Positions 63,999 to 64,000 of a stretch of 64,000 bases of DNA are shown in pieces. The DNA comes from JBBQWZ01 sp038210135 (GTDB lineage Bacteria > Acidobacteriota > Terriglobia > Bryobacterales > Bryobacteraceae), in contig JBBQWZ010000002.1 of assembly GCA_038210135.1 (NCBI GenBank), positions 186,001 to 250,000 on the forward strand, in the 5' to 3' direction. Positions within the stretch are counted from its first letter, which is position 1. Each line of letters begins with the position of its first letter. The notes beneath the pieces were generated by a model that did no database searches, was not told the DNA's origin, and worked only from the letters and a program-made list of their open reading frames with translations. The position numbers and the translations under genes are program-made.

Positions 63999-64000
63999 GG

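Overview
The window looks like a chromosomal segment from a high-GC acidobacterium, most like the Solibacter/Bryobacter group. This is an inference from gene style: Ser/Thr kinase-TPR fusions, very large FtsX-type permeases, DinB proteins, PQQ-type propellers, a PEP-CTERM-tagged protein, Tat-exported enzymes and OpcA next to zwf. No rRNA, tRNA, CRISPR array or insertion sequence was found.

Left flank (1-20.9 kb), ordinary metabolic and regulatory genes: a hydrolase/propeller fusion (cut by the window edge), a TPR protein, a sugar-isomerase-like TIM barrel, DinB, a DnaC-like ATPase, a membrane glycosyltransferase-like protein and DoxX. Next come an overlapping Fur-type regulator and FHA-GAF-PP2C phosphatase, then a biotin carboxylase split from its biotin carrier, then the oxidative pentose-phosphate genes zwf-opcA-pgl. 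CapA, a PEP-CTERM protein, and amidohydrolase, cytidine deaminase and purine nucleoside phosphorylase (nucleoside salvage) close the flank.

Centre (21.6-38.8 kb): a co-directional set of phage-type virion genes. In order: small-terminase candidate, large terminase, portal, scaffold, P22-type coat, connector or decoration genes, tail terminator, tail tube, tail chaperone with a textbook A AAA AAC -1 frameshift site, a 192-aa tape measure, two distal-tail proteins, a 1309-aa hub with a four-Cys (probable Fe-S) domain, and a 923-aa tail-tip protein with a glycosidase-like C-terminus. There is no integrase, repressor, replication, lysis or head-protease gene, and both sides are housekeeping DNA. 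The order and the short tape measure resemble gene transfer agents such as RcGTA. A domesticated particle-producing cluster, or a stripped prophage, is the most interesting content here.

Right flank (38.9-64 kb): a Wzt-like ABC ATPase, a peptide transporter coupled to an M24 peptidase, a GH31 relative lacking its catalytic barrel, an alkyltransferase-like protein, a 1073-aa FtsX permease, a PQQ propeller, an S41 peptidase with a downstream Ser/Thr kinase-TPR, a small protein, an Rrf2 regulator with palindromes upstream, a gamma-glutamyltranspeptidase-like protein with an unusual nucleophile, a lipoprotein, a MerR-TPR protein, three TadE/G-like proteins, phosphoglycerate kinase and an HSL-family esterase.

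Intergenic DNA carries a dispersed repeat family (copies near 21.2, 25.1, 55.3 and 61.6 kb) whose hairpin shows compensatory base changes between copies, plus a second palindrome family at 7.98 and 20.97 kb.
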